Notes under the pieces: generated by a model
Told to the model about the DNA's origin: nothing
Seen by the model: only the letters and a program-made list of their open reading frames with translations
The model's database searches: none
NCBI GenBank assembly: GCA_052246295.1
Contig: JBQQCO010000015.1
Origin: Piscibacillus sp052246295
GTDB taxonomy: Bacteria; Bacillota; Bacilli; Bacillales; Alkalibacillaceae
Direction: 5' to 3' (one strand)
DNA: 64,000 bases
Program-made: the position numbers and the translations under genes
Shown here: in pieces, positions 1 to 8,124 of the stretch
Position numbering within the stretch: the first letter of the stretch is position 1
Layout of the letters: each line of letters begins with the position of its first letter

Positions 1-87
1 CTAAGTGATTATTTAGATGTTTTTTTACGTCATTAAGTCAGTTATGTAAATTTAAACAATTTTATTATAAGGGAGAGTTTTAGTTTT

Positions 88-1725
88 ATGAGAGAAAAAC
101 CAAAGGGATTAACTTCATTTAGAGCAGCAGTTAAGACTCCTACTTTTATTATTTCTTTAATAATTGCTGTACTTTTCCTAGCTTTAGGTGTCTTCTTAGA
201 TAACTTTGGCACTTATGTAGATAATACCTTTACTTGGGTTGTTGAGAAGCTAGGTTGGTCATTCATACTAGGTGGAAGTATATTCTTAATAGTAGCAATC
301 TACTTAATGGTCAGCCCACTTGGTGAAATTAAGCTAGGTGATGATGATGAGAAACCAGCTTACTCTACACCGGCATGGTTTGCTATGTTATTTAGTGCTG
401 GTATGGGGATTGGCTTATTATTCTGGGGTGTATCAGAACCAGTCAACCACTATATGTGGCCTCCGAGTGGTGATGCAGAATCAGCAGGGGCTGTTCATAA
501 AGCATTGCAATACTCATTTTTCCACTGGGGATTACACCCATGGGCAGTTTATGCGATCGTAGCAGCAGCATTAGCTTACTTTTCATATCGTAAAGATTTA
601 CCAATGTTACTAAGTTCAACACTAGAACCTATTTTAGGGCGCAACAAGATTAATGGATTCTGGGGTAACACTGTAAACATTATCGGTGTCATCTCTACAT
701 TATTCGGTATTTCAACTTCTCTTGGTTTAGGTGTTATGCAAATCGGTGGAGGTTTCGAACAATTATTTGGTATACAAAACGACACAGGATTATGGTTAAT
801 GATTATTGTTGTTGTAACTGGACTTGCGATTCTATCAACTACTTCAGGAATTGATAAAGGAATCAAATGGCTAAGTCAAGCAAACCTTGGTGTAGCTGGC
901 TTACTACTATTATTCGTCCTAATTTTAGGTCCAACTTTATTTATCCTAGAAGCTTTAACACATTCAACTGGTTCTTACATTCAAAAGATCTTCCAAATGT
1001 CCTTTGGAATTGATGCAGCTGGTGAAGGAACTGAAGGTTGGTATGATGCTTGGACGATTTTCTATTGGGCTTGGTGGATTTCCTGGGCTCCATTCGTAGG
1101 TGCCTTTATAGCCCGTGTATCTAGAGGTCGCACAATTCGAAGCTTTACAATTGGGGTATTACTAGTCCCAACAGCTGTAAGTATTGTATGGTTTAGTGTA
1201 TTCGGTGGAGCTGCTTTATTCTTAGAGCACTTCCAAAGCAGCAGTATTTGGGAAGCCGTAAGTGAAGATGAAGCACAAGGTTTCTTTGCATTACTACAAA
1301 CCTTCCCATTTTCTAGTGTACTGATCATTGTAGCTATGCTATCTCTTACAGTATTCTTTATTACCTCTTCAGACTCCGGTACGTATGTTATTGGGATGTT
1401 AACATCTAAGGGTAACGTTAACCCTCCATTAGGATTACGTATTATCTGGGGTGTTATTGAAGGTGGATTTGCTGCCGTATTACTACTAGCTGGTGGTCTA
1501 GGCGCATTACAAACAGCCGCAGTTGTAGGTGGTTTTCCATTCATGTTAATCATGTTCCTTATGATTGGTTGTTTAATATATGCGCTTCATAAAGAACTAA
1601 GAGATGGTTCATTACCGCAAGAACGCGCAAGAATTTATGCAGCATTAGAAGATTTAAGAGAAGAAAAGAAAATCCGTAAAGGGATTATTCAAGAACAAAA
1701 TCCTGAACAAAGAAATGATAAGTAA
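88..1725 (+). CDS. BCCT family betaine/carnitine/choline transporter
   Basis: A 545-residue integral membrane protein that probably imports glycine betaine or a similar osmolyte by ion symport. About twelve hydrophobic segments are visible. The family hallmarks are a glycine-rich run AGMGIGLLFWGVSEP near residues 104-118 and the tryptophan-rich block WTIFYWAWWISWAPFVGAF starting at Trp322. The C-terminal ~50 residues are charged and cytoplasmic, as in OpuD-type carriers whose tails sense osmotic stress. The ATG follows GGGAG by about ten bases. It is monocistronic, ending at a strong bidirectional terminator shared with convergent tadA. Family assignment is firm. The substrate (betaine, choline or carnitine) cannot be settled from sequence alone. 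Confidence 0.9.
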   Translation: MREKPKGLTSFRAAVKTPTFIISLIIAVLFLALGVFLDNFGTYVDNTFTWVVEKLGWSFILGGSIFLIVAIYLMVSPLGEIKLGDDDEKPAYSTPAWFAMLFSAGMGIGLLFWGVSEPVNHYMWPPSGDAESAGAVHKALQYSFFHWGLHPWAVYAIVAAALAYFSYRKDLPMLLSSTLEPILGRNKINGFWGNTVNIIGVISTLFGISTSLGLGVMQIGGGFEQLFGIQNDTGLWLMIIVVVTGLAILSTTSGIDKGIKWLSQANLGVAGLLLLFVLILGPTLFILEALTHSTGSYIQKIFQMSFGIDAAGEGTEGWYDAWTIFYWAWWISWAPFVGAFIARVSRGRTIRSFTIGVLLVPTAVSIVWFSVFGGAALFLEHFQSSSIWEAVSEDEAQGFFALLQTFPFSSVLIIVAMLSLTVFFITSSDSGTYVIGMLTSKGNVNPPLGLRIIWGVIEGGFAAVLLLAGGLGALQTAAVVGGFPFMLIMFLMIGCLIYALHKELRDGSLPQERARIYAALEDLREEKKIRKGIIQEQNPEQRNDK

Positions 1726-1728
1726 TAT

Positions 1729-1768
1729 AAAAGCTCCCGCGAGTTAATCGTGGGAGCTTTACTTTTTC
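1729..1768. terminator. Bidirectional terminator between BCCT gene and tadA
   Basis: A 13-bp stem AAGCTCCCGCGA/TCGTGGGAGCTT with a 5-base loop is flanked by an A-run on the left and a T-run on the right, so it can end both convergent transcripts. The tadA stop codon lies inside the right arm. Confidence 0.85.
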
Positions 1769-2208
1769 CTCAGTTTTCTAAAAAAATCTTTTAACAAAGA
1801 TGCGCACTCTTCCTCCAAAACCCCTCGTTCAACCGTTGATTGATGATTGAACCTCGACTCATCTAACAAATTCATTAACGTTCCAGCACAACCTGCTTTA
1901 GGATCGCTTGCACCAAATACCACTTCGGGAATCCTCGATTGAACAATCGCCCCTGCACACATTGGACAAGGTTCAAGTGTGACGTATAATGTACATTCTT
2001 CTAATCGCCAACTTCCTACCTTCTGGTTAGCTTTTCTAATTGCAATCATTTCAGCATGCGCATCACTATGTTGTAATGTTTCACGCTTATTAAACCCTCT
2101 AGCGATAATTTTACCCTTATGTACAATGACAGCACCAATGGGCACTTCATGAATGGCTTCTGCTTTTTTGGCTTCATTAATAGCTTCTTTCATAAACTCT
2201 TCGTGCAT
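1759..2208 (-). CDS. tadA: tRNA-specific adenosine deaminase TadA
   Basis: Deaminates A34 to inosine in the tRNA-Arg(ACG) anticodon. The 149-residue protein has the zinc-deaminase signature His51-Ala-Glu53 (HAEM) with Pro-Cys81-Pro-Met-Cys84. A GTG nine bases upstream (2217) is in frame, but it lies inside the Shine-Dalgarno sequence GAGGTG. The ATG at 2208, six bases after that sequence, is the better start. In B. subtilis tadA is followed by scr and dnaX; here the downstream neighbour is a transporter, so that linkage is lost. Its linkage to yaaH on the other side is kept. Confidence 0.95.
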   Translation of the reverse strand: MHEEFMKEAINEAKKAEAIHEVPIGAVIVHKGKIIARGFNKRETLQHSDAHAEMIAIRKANQKVGSWRLEECTLYVTLEPCPMCAGAIVQSRIPEVVFGASDPKAGCAGTLMNLLDESRFNHQSTVERGVLEEECASLLKDFFRKLRKK

Positions 2209-2313
2209 TATTGTCACCTCTTATCATAAGTATCATACCATAATCATGGATAGCATACGCCTAATTTCCACTCATAAAGTGTAGTTAGGAAGACTAGAAA
2301 GGAGTGCACTACT

Positions 2314-3597
2314 TTGTTAATCCATGTTGTGCAACAAGGCGATAACATTTATGCAATCGCCAATCAGTATCAAACTACTATTGATGAGTTAGTACAAGTT
2401 AACGGCCTAGACCGTCCGGAAGATTTAGTTGTAGGCCAGACATTAGTGATCCCTACTGATACTTATACGGTTCAAAGAGGAGATAGCCTATATAGTATCG
2501 CAAATCGTTACAACACAACTCCACAAGAACTTGCCGAATTCAACGGACTAGAGTTAAATTCTCCACTACAGATTGGTCAGGTATTAGAAATTCCACAACC
2601 TGCTAAGACTGATATTACAAGTAATGCTTATGTTGAACCTATAGGGGATTCTGTAAGCGAGACATTACAACAATCAGCGATGGCTAGAGCTCCATACTTA
2701 ACCTACTTATCACCATTCAGCTATCAAGTCAATCGTGATGGGACGTTAATTCCACCATTATTAGATGACTTTCCTGCCATCGCTGCAGAAAACAATACCG
2801 CTTTAATGCTTACGGTGACGAACATTGAAGATGGGGAGTTTAGTGAGGAGTTAGGTAGGTTAATTGTTACGGACGAAAATGTACAAAACACTCTATTAGA
2901 TGAAATCATTCAAACAGCTCAAGAAGTGGGGTACCAAGATGTTCATTTTGATTTAGAATTCCTCCCAGCTGATACTCGTGAAGAATATAACCAGTTTTTA
3001 AGAAAAGCTAAAGAACGTCTAAGTGCAAATAATTTAATGATTTCAACAGCATTAGCACCAAAAACAAGCGCCGAACAAACAGGACAATGGTATGAGGCTC
3101 ACGACTACCAAGCTCACGGGGAAATTGTTGACTTTGTTGTATTAATGACTTACGAATGGGGTTATAGTTACGGGCCACCATTGGCTGTGTCACCTATCGA
3201 ACCCGTCAGAGGCGTCGTTGAATATGCATTAACAGAAATGCCAGCTGAGAAGATCTTATTAGGTCAGAACTTATATGGCTATGATTGGACGTTACCTTTC
3301 CAAGAAGGTGGCGATCCAGCTGAGGCTCTTAGTCCTAACCAAGCCATTCAACGCGCAAGAGAGTACAATCAATCAATTGAATTTGATGAAGAATCACAAG
3401 CTCCATACTTCTTTTATTGGGATGAAAATGGAAACCAGCATGAAGTTTGGTTTGAAGATGCACGATCAATCCAAGCAAAATTTGATCTAATTAGAGAGCT
3501 AGGGTTAAGAGGAATCAGTTATTGGAAACTAGGTCTGGCATTTCCACAGAACTGGTATATGCTGAATGATCAGTTTAATATTAGAAAACTAGTTTAA
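2314..3597 (+). CDS. sleL: Spore cortex-lytic N-acetylglucosaminidase, LysM-GH18 (SleL/YaaH)
   Basis: A 427-residue protein with two N-terminal LysM domains (about residues 2-46 and 49-93) that bind peptidoglycan, then a glycoside hydrolase 18 barrel (about 110-420). The catalytic strand reads DVHFDLEF, with Asp209, Asp213 and the probable acid/base Glu215. Homologues (YaaH/SleL) cleave muramic-delta-lactam-containing cortex fragments during germination and are spore-coat associated. There is no signal peptide, as expected for a coat protein made in the mother cell. The start is TTG, seven bases after AAAGGAGTG. It is divergent from tadA, as in B. subtilis, and is followed by a terminator. 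Overall length matches the family. Confidence 0.92.
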   Translation: MLIHVVQQGDNIYAIANQYQTTIDELVQVNGLDRPEDLVVGQTLVIPTDTYTVQRGDSLYSIANRYNTTPQELAEFNGLELNSPLQIGQVLEIPQPAKTDITSNAYVEPIGDSVSETLQQSAMARAPYLTYLSPFSYQVNRDGTLIPPLLDDFPAIAAENNTALMLTVTNIEDGEFSEELGRLIVTDENVQNTLLDEIIQTAQEVGYQDVHFDLEFLPADTREEYNQFLRKAKERLSANNLMISTALAPKTSAEQTGQWYEAHDYQAHGEIVDFVVLMTYEWGYSYGPPLAVSPIEPVRGVVEYALTEMPAEKILLGQNLYGYDWTLPFQEGGDPAEALSPNQAIQRAREYNQSIEFDEESQAPYFFYWDENGNQHEVWFEDARSIQAKFDLIRELGLRGISYWKLGLAFPQNWYMLNDQFNIRKLV

Positions 3598-3626
3598 TAG
3601 TTAGTTTAGTTTTGGAACACTGCCAT

Positions 3627-3668
3627 AAAATAAGCCGAACTTTTCAAGAGTGAAGTTTGGCTTATTTC
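3627..3668. terminator. Terminator after sleL/yaaH
   Basis: The inverted repeat AAATAAGCCGAACTT / GAAGTTTGGCTTATTT with a short loop has A- and T-rich flanks. It ends sleL on the plus strand and may also stop the convergent DUF3891 transcript. Confidence 0.75.
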
Positions 3669-3723
3669 TACATTAACTTTATTAAAGGTCACTTCCCGCA
3701 AGTAAGGTCTTATAAGTCACCAA

Positions 3724-4485
3724 TCAATAAGCAATCAACACTTGACGCACTTGTACTGTTGCATCGTGATAAGCCTGCTCTAGCCCTTTTTCCTCTATAT
3801 CATCATCAGTTATTTCTTTAAAAGGAACAAACACCTTAAACGGAGCTTTAAATGGAAACGGTTTTAAGACAATAACCTCATGATCTACCCAACTTGCGTT
3901 CATTCTTTGGTTTAACCCTTCAAACCTCTGTCTAAACCCCTCTTTAAACATAAAAATTTCATTCTCTTTAGATATATTTGGCTTATTTAAACAAATATAA
4001 AGAGATAAATCATCGCAAAACTGCAATAAATTAAATTGAAAATCTATTTTCTCTTTAGACTTTTCTAAATCAAGCTCTTGTTCCAATCGTTTTTGCCTGT
4101 CAATTTCCCGGGAAATGAAACGAGAAATATTAGAATCTGTCGAATTTTGTTTAAAGAATGATAGAAAATGAAGACTATTTAAATACCCCGCATATGGCGA
4201 TAATTGCTCCACCTCATCTACACCCTGTTTATAAGCTTCCAATTTTGGTTCCATAGGAAAGTCCATAAATGAGTGAGGAACATTTTTTTCTTCATTCCAA
4301 ATTGGTTTTTTATCTAATGGAATCCAAGCACGGTCATGTTCCCTAACGGCCAATTGAACATCTTTAAACCAATTTACACCTAAAAATAAATTATCTGACC
4401 AATATGGAACGAATTGTCCACTTAATATTGAGTGATCATGTTGTCTAAACAGTTGGTAACGTCCGTTATGTGTGGAGACAATCAT
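3724..4485 (-). CDS. DUF3891 family protein
   Basis: A 253-residue soluble protein. The N-terminus (MIVSTHNGRYQLFRQHDHS, then LSGQF) and later PWxDNxWxxW-like tryptophan-rich text fit the DUF3891 family, whose function is unknown. A conserved His-Asp pair in QHDHS hints at a metal-dependent fold, but that is inference. ATG at 4485 follows GGATGG; an in-frame TTG at 4488 is possible. It is transcribed alone, convergent with sleL. A perfect Noc-binding palindrome lies inside the coding sequence at 4103-4116. It opens the block of genes inserted between yaaH and dgk relative to B. subtilis. Confidence 0.75.
   Translation of the reverse strand: MIVSTHNGRYQLFRQHDHSILSGQFVPYWSDNLFLGVNWFKDVQLAVREHDRAWIPLDKKPIWNEEKNVPHSFMDFPMEPKLEAYKQGVDEVEQLSPYAGYLNSLHFLSFFKQNSTDSNISRFISREIDRQKRLEQELDLEKSKEKIDFQFNLLQFCDDLSLYICLNKPNISKENEIFMFKEGFRQRFEGLNQRMNASWVDHEVIVLKPFPFKAPFKVFVPFKEITDDDIEEKGLEQAYHDATVQVRQVLIAY
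4103..4116. promoter_or_regulatory. Noc-binding site (NBS), perfect palindrome
   Basis: ATTTCCCGGGAAAT matches the known Noc-binding consensus of B. subtilis at all 14 positions. The window also encodes Noc itself (51899-52741). Noc bound at such sites spreads and blocks Z-ring assembly over the nucleoid. The site sits in the DUF3891 coding region, as NBSs often lie inside genes. Confidence 0.8.
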
Positions 4486-4542
4486 CAAACCATCCTTTTT
4501 AACCTTTTTAATATTCTATGTTAATCCTATATAATGATTGCA

Positions 4543-4575
4543 AAAAGGCCCAAACGTAATGTTTGAGCCTTTGTA
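4543..4575. terminator. Terminator after the DJ-1/PfpI gene
   Basis: Stem AAAGGCCCAAAC / GTTTGAGCCTTT with a GTAAT loop and one internal mismatch. It lies just past the stop of the gene at 4584-5102 (minus strand) and upstream of the DUF3891 gene. Confidence 0.75.
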
Positions 4576-4583
4576 AATTAATA

Positions 4584-5102
4584 TTACTTTTCTAATACTC
4601 TTAACGTTTCTTTGTTAAAGGCAGGTATATCATCTGGCTGCCTACTTGTAATTAATTGGTCGTGACATGAAACTACTTCTTGATCTTTGAACTTAACACC
4701 TGCGTTTTCCATATCTACTCGAATTGATTTAAAGCCTGTTGCCATACGACCATCTAGTGTCTTAGCTGTGATGAGTAACTGTGGCCCGTGGCAAATGGCA
4801 AAAACCGGTTTATCTTCTTCCATGAAATGTTTCGCGAACCAAACAAAGCGCTCATCTGCACGCAAGATATCGGGTGAGAATCCTCCAGGTAAAAATAATG
4901 CATCAAATTCTTCAGGTTTTACCTCATCAATACTTGCGTCTATTTCTACTTCTGCTTCACCTTGTTTACCTTCTACAATTTTACCTTTTTCCTTTTCAAT
5001 CGTCACAACAGTGTGCCCAGCTTCACGATATGCATTTGCTGGTTCAGTATACTCACTGTCCTCAAACATATTAGTTAATAAGCATGCGATTTTTTTACCC
5101 AT
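4584..5102 (-). CDS. DJ-1/PfpI family protein (YfkM/GSP18-like)
   Basis: A 172-residue single-domain flavodoxin-like protein. The nucleophile elbow AICHGP places the reactive Cys104 next to His105, with Glu14 in the N-terminal MFEDSE segment. This is the usual Glu/Cys/His arrangement of PfpI-type proteins, which include general stress protein 18 (YfkM) and deglycase/chaperone-like members. The ATG at 5102 is eight bases from AAAGGAGG. The in-frame TTG at 5108 is too close to that ribosome site. It is followed by its own terminator. It is likely stress-related; the exact reaction is uncertain. Confidence 0.85.
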   Translation of the reverse strand: MGKKIACLLTNMFEDSEYTEPANAYREAGHTVVTIEKEKGKIVEGKQGEAEVEIDASIDEVKPEEFDALFLPGGFSPDILRADERFVWFAKHFMEEDKPVFAICHGPQLLITAKTLDGRMATGFKSIRVDMENAGVKFKDQEVVSCHDQLITSRQPDDIPAFNKETLRVLEK

Positions 5103-5185
5103 GATCAATGCCTCCTTTAGACATAATTATAGGATGAAACGTTGCTTCACTATTATGCATTCCCGCTATACTTTAGTTTAAACAT

Positions 5186-6499
5186 CTACTCACTTTTAGG
5201 TAAAAACTGTTGGAAGATTTGAGTTTGATTTGTTTTAAATCGTTCTTCTCCCATAAGGTCATTAATAATCTCCATATTTCGTTGAACAGCCAATCCTAAA
5301 TTAGTAGCAGCGGTTCCATGGGAGTGCTCCGTGTTGGTTACGACATAAAATTTATTGTTCTTTGGTTCTTTAAATGTTAGTTCGTAATTTCGTTTAACTT
5401 TAAACAGTTTGTCGTCTTCCCAAACAACATCATCTTGATAACGTTCCAAAAACCATTCAGGGATATTTGGTTTATAACCTGTCGCAAGAATAACCTTCTC
5501 TGAATGGTAATCGAACTCCTTCTCCTTTTGCCATTGCTTACTTTTTAAGACATACCCTTTGTCAGCTTTTTCGATGTTATTGACCTCTGTTAGTGGTTGG
5601 ATGGTTATTCTAGGGTCCTTCCCTCCAACTGAGTAATGATATAACATTTCATAAATTCCATTTAATGTTGAATAATCAATACCATTTCGTAATGGGTCTA
5701 GCGTATCTAGTGCTTCTTTACGCTTTTCTAACGGTAGTTGATGAAAGTAATCAACATAATCCGGTGCAAAAAACTCTTGACCCACTTTAGCTGCTTCTAA
5801 CTGAAAGATTCCTTCTGACCTGGTTAACCAACTTAAATGAAACTCATAATTCTCACGCTCTTCTAATAAATCATAGAAAATTTCAGCAGCACTTTGGCCT
5901 GAACCAACAATCGTGATATGGTCCGATTTCATGAGTGCTTCCTTTTCATATAAATAACGACTCGTATGGAGGACATCTTCATTCGGAAAGCCTTGCATGG
6001 ATTCTAACACTAACGGTTCACTTCCAGTTGCCATGACAACGTGTTTAGCAAAATAAGTTTCCGTTTGACTTGTATCAGTATCAAGTATCGTTAGCTCATA
6101 ATAATCACCGTGATCATCCGAATGATCAATGCAATCCACAACTTTCTTACCGAAATAAACTCCACTAATTTGATCCGTTGCCCATTGTAAGTAATTATTA
6201 TACTCATTTCTAGGCACTTCTAATTTTTGAAAGAAGAAAAATTTATATAAACGGTCGTGCTCTTTCAAATAGTTTAAATAACTATAACGACTGGTTGGGT
6301 CCGCAAACGTCACTAAGTCTGCCATAAAAGGCACTTGTAGATCTGCCCCTTCAATCAACATACCTGGGTGCCATTCCATTTTTGGTGTTTGGTCAAAGAA
6401 AATGCGATCAAGATCTTCCATATCTTCCGTTAAGGCTGCTAAGCTCAAATTGTATGGTCCTACACCAATTCCTATAAAGTCATAGATTCTTTGGTCCAT
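5186..6499 (-). CDS. Lysine N6-hydroxylase / ornithine N5-oxygenase family flavoprotein
   Basis: A 437-residue flavin-dependent N-hydroxylating monooxygenase of the IucD/PvdA/SidA group, which makes the N-hydroxylated amine used in hydroxamate siderophores. The FAD motif GIGVGPYNLSLA is at residues 10-21, the NADPH-binding motif IVGSGQSAAE at 197-206, and the late ATGYKPNIP motif is present. The ATG follows GGTGAG. No IucA/IucC-type NIS synthetase, NRPS, acetyltransferase or siderophore transporter is in the window, and no clear Fur box precedes it, so it is an orphan here. It lies 47 bases after the NCS2 permease and could be cotranscribed with it. Substrate (Lys, Orn or a diamine) is unknown. 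Confidence 0.85.
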   Translation of the reverse strand: MDQRIYDFIGIGVGPYNLSLAALTEDMEDLDRIFFDQTPKMEWHPGMLIEGADLQVPFMADLVTFADPTSRYSYLNYLKEHDRLYKFFFFQKLEVPRNEYNNYLQWATDQISGVYFGKKVVDCIDHSDDHGDYYELTILDTDTSQTETYFAKHVVMATGSEPLVLESMQGFPNEDVLHTSRYLYEKEALMKSDHITIVGSGQSAAEIFYDLLEERENYEFHLSWLTRSEGIFQLEAAKVGQEFFAPDYVDYFHQLPLEKRKEALDTLDPLRNGIDYSTLNGIYEMLYHYSVGGKDPRITIQPLTEVNNIEKADKGYVLKSKQWQKEKEFDYHSEKVILATGYKPNIPEWFLERYQDDVVWEDDKLFKVKRNYELTFKEPKNNKFYVVTNTEHSHGTAATNLGLAVQRNMEIINDLMGEERFKTNQTQIFQQFLPKSE

Positions 6500-6546
6500 T
6501 TACTCACCTACTTTAGTCTACTTAATCTCTATTATGTACGCTCTTA

Positions 6547-7818
6547 TTAATTTCTATCTTCTGTTTTCCATAACTGTTCTAAAAAGACAGCTAGAACTGT
6601 ACCTACTAACATACCGTTACTGATGACTTGCCTAACAGTTCCTGGCAATTGCCCAAAAGCTTCTGAAGGTATAAACATTAATCCCGAACCTAGAAGCAAC
6701 GATATAGTTATGATTGTCAAACGTCTCTGGTCTAATCCATCAGCAAATAAATTTCTTAACCCTAACCCCATCAACTGAACAAATGTTGCTAGTAAAGCAG
6801 CATTAGCAATAGGTGAAGGAATCCCTGCTAAGAAAGATATAATTGGTGGAAAGAATGCTACTAGTATAAGTAAAAGAGACGCCCAAATAAAAGGGCTTTT
6901 TCGTGTTTCACCCGTTAACTGTATAAAGCCAGCAGAAGATGCTAAAGGAACAACTGCCACGCTTGAAAAGATCCCAGATATTCCGTGATTCACCCCAAGC
7001 ATAAAACTTCCTCGGTTCATTTGATTAATCGTAAAATTTGGCTTACCTTCAATGACTTCAGTTGCTGCCGATAATGAAGCAACAATATTAGATAGGAGAA
7101 TCAAGGCTGTTAAAACTGCTACAGGGACAATACTCCAGTCAAATTGCGGCATCCCCCATGCAAACCAATCAGGAATTGAAACCCAAATTTGACTCGTTAT
7201 TTGGCTTTTAGATTGATCAATAAATAGAACAAATAAAATCCAACCTAATCCAATTCCTAATAAAACAGCGTAACTTTTAATCCAACCTTTAAAAAAGTTT
7301 GAGAAAACTAATACAGCTATGAAAGTAATCATAGCCATTAAAAAACCGTCCATTTGAGCTACTTGTACGTCATCGCTTAACCCAAACATACCTTGAAGAA
7401 ATGTGCCACTTAATTGAAAGGTCAGTAAAGTTAAGAATACTCCTGTGACTAATGGAGTAAAAAAAGATATTACTTTCCCTGATATCTTAAATACCCCAAA
7501 TACGATTAACAAAACACCTGTTAATATCATGGCCATTTCTAGAAGTTGCAGTGCTTCAAGACCCTCTGCACCTGTTGAACCAACACTTGCTGCGAATACA
7601 GCAAATGTACTTACCCATAAGCCTGCAGGTCCATCAACAATCGGAAGCTTATGACCTAACCATCCTTGTAAAAAACAAGCTAGACCGATGACAAAAAACG
7701 TTCGTTGCATTAATAACATAATCTCCATTGGGTCCATTTGAAAAATCGATCCTATTACAACAGGAATCGCAACTGCATTCGCAAGCAAAAATATAAACCA
7801 TTGAATAATCGAAAACAT
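6547..7818 (-). CDS. NCS2 family purine/pyrimidine (xanthine/uracil) permease
   Basis: A 423-residue polytopic membrane protein with about 12-14 hydrophobic segments. It resembles nucleobase:cation symporters of the NCS2 (UraA/PbuX) family, particularly the YwdJ-like members. The early helix carries VDGPAGLW, in place of the usual NCS2 helix-3 region, and the C-terminal half has GVNHGISGIFSSVAVVP followed by an SAGFIQLTGE segment typical of the family. No purine riboswitch-like leader is seen upstream. Instead, five phased TTTATC(T/C)A repeats lie 69-185 bp before the start codon. The substrate is not determined. The gene may be cotranscribed with the downstream hydroxylase. Confidence 0.8.
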   Translation of the reverse strand: MFSIIQWFIFLLANAVAIPVVIGSIFQMDPMEIMLLMQRTFFVIGLACFLQGWLGHKLPIVDGPAGLWVSTFAVFAASVGSTGAEGLEALQLLEMAMILTGVLLIVFGVFKISGKVISFFTPLVTGVFLTLLTFQLSGTFLQGMFGLSDDVQVAQMDGFLMAMITFIAVLVFSNFFKGWIKSYAVLLGIGLGWILFVLFIDQSKSQITSQIWVSIPDWFAWGMPQFDWSIVPVAVLTALILLSNIVASLSAATEVIEGKPNFTINQMNRGSFMLGVNHGISGIFSSVAVVPLASSAGFIQLTGETRKSPFIWASLLLILVAFFPPIISFLAGIPSPIANAALLATFVQLMGLGLRNLFADGLDQRRLTIITISLLLGSGLMFIPSEAFGQLPGTVRQVISNGMLVGTVLAVFLEQLWKTEDRN

Positions 7819-7886
7819 AACAAAACCACTGCTTTCTATCTTGTTGTTCGCTATTTGAATTATAAACGATTTAACTAATAACGTCT

Positions 7887-8004
7887 TTTATCCACCCTTA
7901 ATCTTGATTTATCTACCCTTTTTTAAAATTTATCTACCATGAAATTTGTCGACGGAGTAAGAATAACTCTTTTATCTACCCTTTGAACGAATTTATCTAA
8001 CTTT
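7887..8004. repeat. Array of five TTTATC(T/C)A repeats phased at 21 bp
   Basis: TTTATC begins at 7887, 7908, 7929, 7971 and 7992, giving intervals of 21, 21, 42 (one degenerate unit missing) and 21. The common core is TTTATCYACC, extended to CCTT in three copies. Exact multiples of two helical turns would put all copies on one DNA face. The array fills most of the space upstream of the NCS2 permease gene. It has no dyad symmetry and no adjacent cas, rep or integrase gene. The core resembles a weak DnaA box (TTATCCACA). Its role is unknown. Confidence 0.7.
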
Positions 8005-8042
8005 TTATACGATGAGGACGTACCAAACAGTTTGATAAAATT

Positions 8043-8095
8043 AAAAATAGAAGCCGAATGACTAGGTATGCTCTCACACCTAACATTCGGCTTCT
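8043..8095 (-). terminator. Terminator after acsA
   Basis: Arms AAGCCGAATG and CATTCGGCTT with a smaller inner GGT/ACC pairing. On the minus strand the stem is followed by TTCTATTTTT. Confidence 0.8.
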
Positions 8096-8124
8096 TCTTG
8101 GGCTGAATCAAAGTTCAGCTACTA

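Noticed and set aside
1062..1553. 163-codon ORF opposite the BCCT gene
   Set aside because: Antisense shadow with low-complexity composition and no start signals.
6500..6546. Fur box before the N-hydroxylase
   Set aside because: No GATAATGATTATC-like dyad is present in the 47-base gap.
7887..8004. CRISPR array
   Set aside because: Units are about 10 bp at 21-bp intervals, too short for CRISPR repeats and spacers; no cas genes.
7819..8042. Purine riboswitch upstream of the NCS2 permease
   Set aside because: The conserved purine aptamer joins and loop sequences are not present on the minus strand.
7923..8111. 62-codon ORF on the minus strand before the permease
   Set aside because: It runs through the phased repeats and the acsA terminator, has no ribosome site and no recognisable protein features.
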